Assembly: GCF_016587435.1 (NCBI RefSeq)
Contig: NZ_BNJJ01000004.1
Span: 186,001-250,000 of the forward strand
DNA from: Dictyobacter formicarum
GTDB taxonomy: Bacteria; Chloroflexota; Ktedonobacteria; Ktedonobacterales; Ktedonobacteraceae
DNA length: 64,000 nt
Direction of reading: 5' to 3'
Part shown: piece after piece, positions 63,828-64,000 of the stretch
Layout: the number at the start of each line of letters is the position of its first letter
Numbering within the stretch: the first letter of the stretch is position 1
Program-made: the position numbers and the translations under genes
The notes under the pieces: model-generated
What the model was told of the DNA's origin: nothing
What the model saw: the letters and a program-made list of their open reading frames with translations, nothing else
The model's database searches: none

Positions 63828-64000
63828 TTATTTTTTGTGCCCATGTGGAGGCTTGGGGCCCTTTTGCTGACCAGGCGTCTGAGAAGTGGGCGTTGGTTGC
63901 GGTACTTCTGTTGCCGTCGTTGTTGAACTGGCAGTAACAGTGGGTTGAGTTTGTTGACCCGGTTGCATATGATCGGCGTTATGGAAAGACGCATTTGCCA
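63828..64000 (-). CDS. C-terminal part of a Thr/Pro/Gln-rich protein
   Basis: A minus-strand frame is open from the window edge to TAA at 63828-63830, about 57 residues: ANASFHNADHMQPGQQTQPTV, then Thr/Pro/Gln-rich sequence ending KPPHGHKK. Composition is like the linkers of surface proteins elsewhere in the window. The start and domain lie beyond the window. Confidence 0.55.
   Translation of the reverse strand, partial: ANASFHNADHMQPGQQTQPTVTASSTTTATEVPQPTPTSQTPGQQKGPKPPHGHKK

Overview
This 64 kb window is bacterial chromosome, about half GC, with no rRNA, tRNA or CRISPR array that I can see. The gene mix suggests a free-living, multicellular-type Chloroflexota, most likely a member of the Ktedonobacteria: sugar ABC transporters encoded without their own ATPase, Tat-type lipoproteins, a Ser/Thr kinase fused to an extracellular propeller, DUF4352, DUF929 and LppX-like surface proteins, many single-gene transcription units, and intergenic regions full of hairpin repeats. 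That assignment is an inference from gene content only.

Layout. 0-3 kb: an aldo/keto reductase and an animal-type haem peroxidase. 3-9 kb: a binding-protein-dependent sugar transporter (minus strand) divergent from a zinc-type dehydrogenase and a nitrilase-family amidase. 9-17.5 kb: a methyltransferase, a DUF4352 surface protein, a phytanoyl-CoA dioxygenase operon divergent from an AraC regulator, a GNAT acetyltransferase, a DUF929 protein, an SRPBCC protein and membrane proteins. 17.7-20.4 kb: a LacI regulator with a striking 28-bp operator, and a GH4 alpha-galactosidase. 20.5-26.7 kb: a DUF2795 protein, then a probable operon metY - two CoA-binding proteins - P-loop kinase - NAD kinase, then a TPR protein and a membrane protein. 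26.7-28.3 kb: a long regulatory region with eight copies of a TGACAT-type dyad ahead of a DsbA/FrnE-like oxidoreductase. 28.4-30.3 kb: an intact IS4-family element inserted, with a 12-bp target duplication, into a repeat cassette. 30.3-33.7 kb: a second sugar ABC transporter. 34-41 kb: small proteins, a degenerate exonuclease-fold protein, a BAAT-type thioesterase, a secreted alpha-helical-barrel protein, an FAD reductase and several hairpin repeats. 41.3-47.2 kb: a moxR - DUF58 - VWA operon followed by the kinase-propeller gene. 47.3-56 kb: a lipoprotein, a fungal-type trehalose phosphorylase homologue, a GH1 beta-glucosidase, a Nudix hydrolase, a DMT transporter and a double UspA protein. 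56-64 kb: a methyltransferase, DoxX, a purine permease, a Na/Pi-type transporter, an RHS remnant, a HAD-like protein, a type-B carboxylesterase and the C-terminus of a further gene.

Functionally the window is dominated by uptake and breakdown of oligosaccharides: two transporters, GH4, GH1, a possible trehalose enzyme and a LacI regulator. The two transporters probably share a generic ATPase encoded elsewhere. The least expected content lies between genes. One family of 26-bp hairpins shows compensatory stem changes and a constant loop, and one copy is flanked by a 12-bp direct repeat at the end of a gene. Two 118-bp elements bounded by these hairpins lie in opposite orientation relative to a shared flank. 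A second family has long palindromes of variable sequence behind a conserved head. The eight-site operator array makes up the rest.
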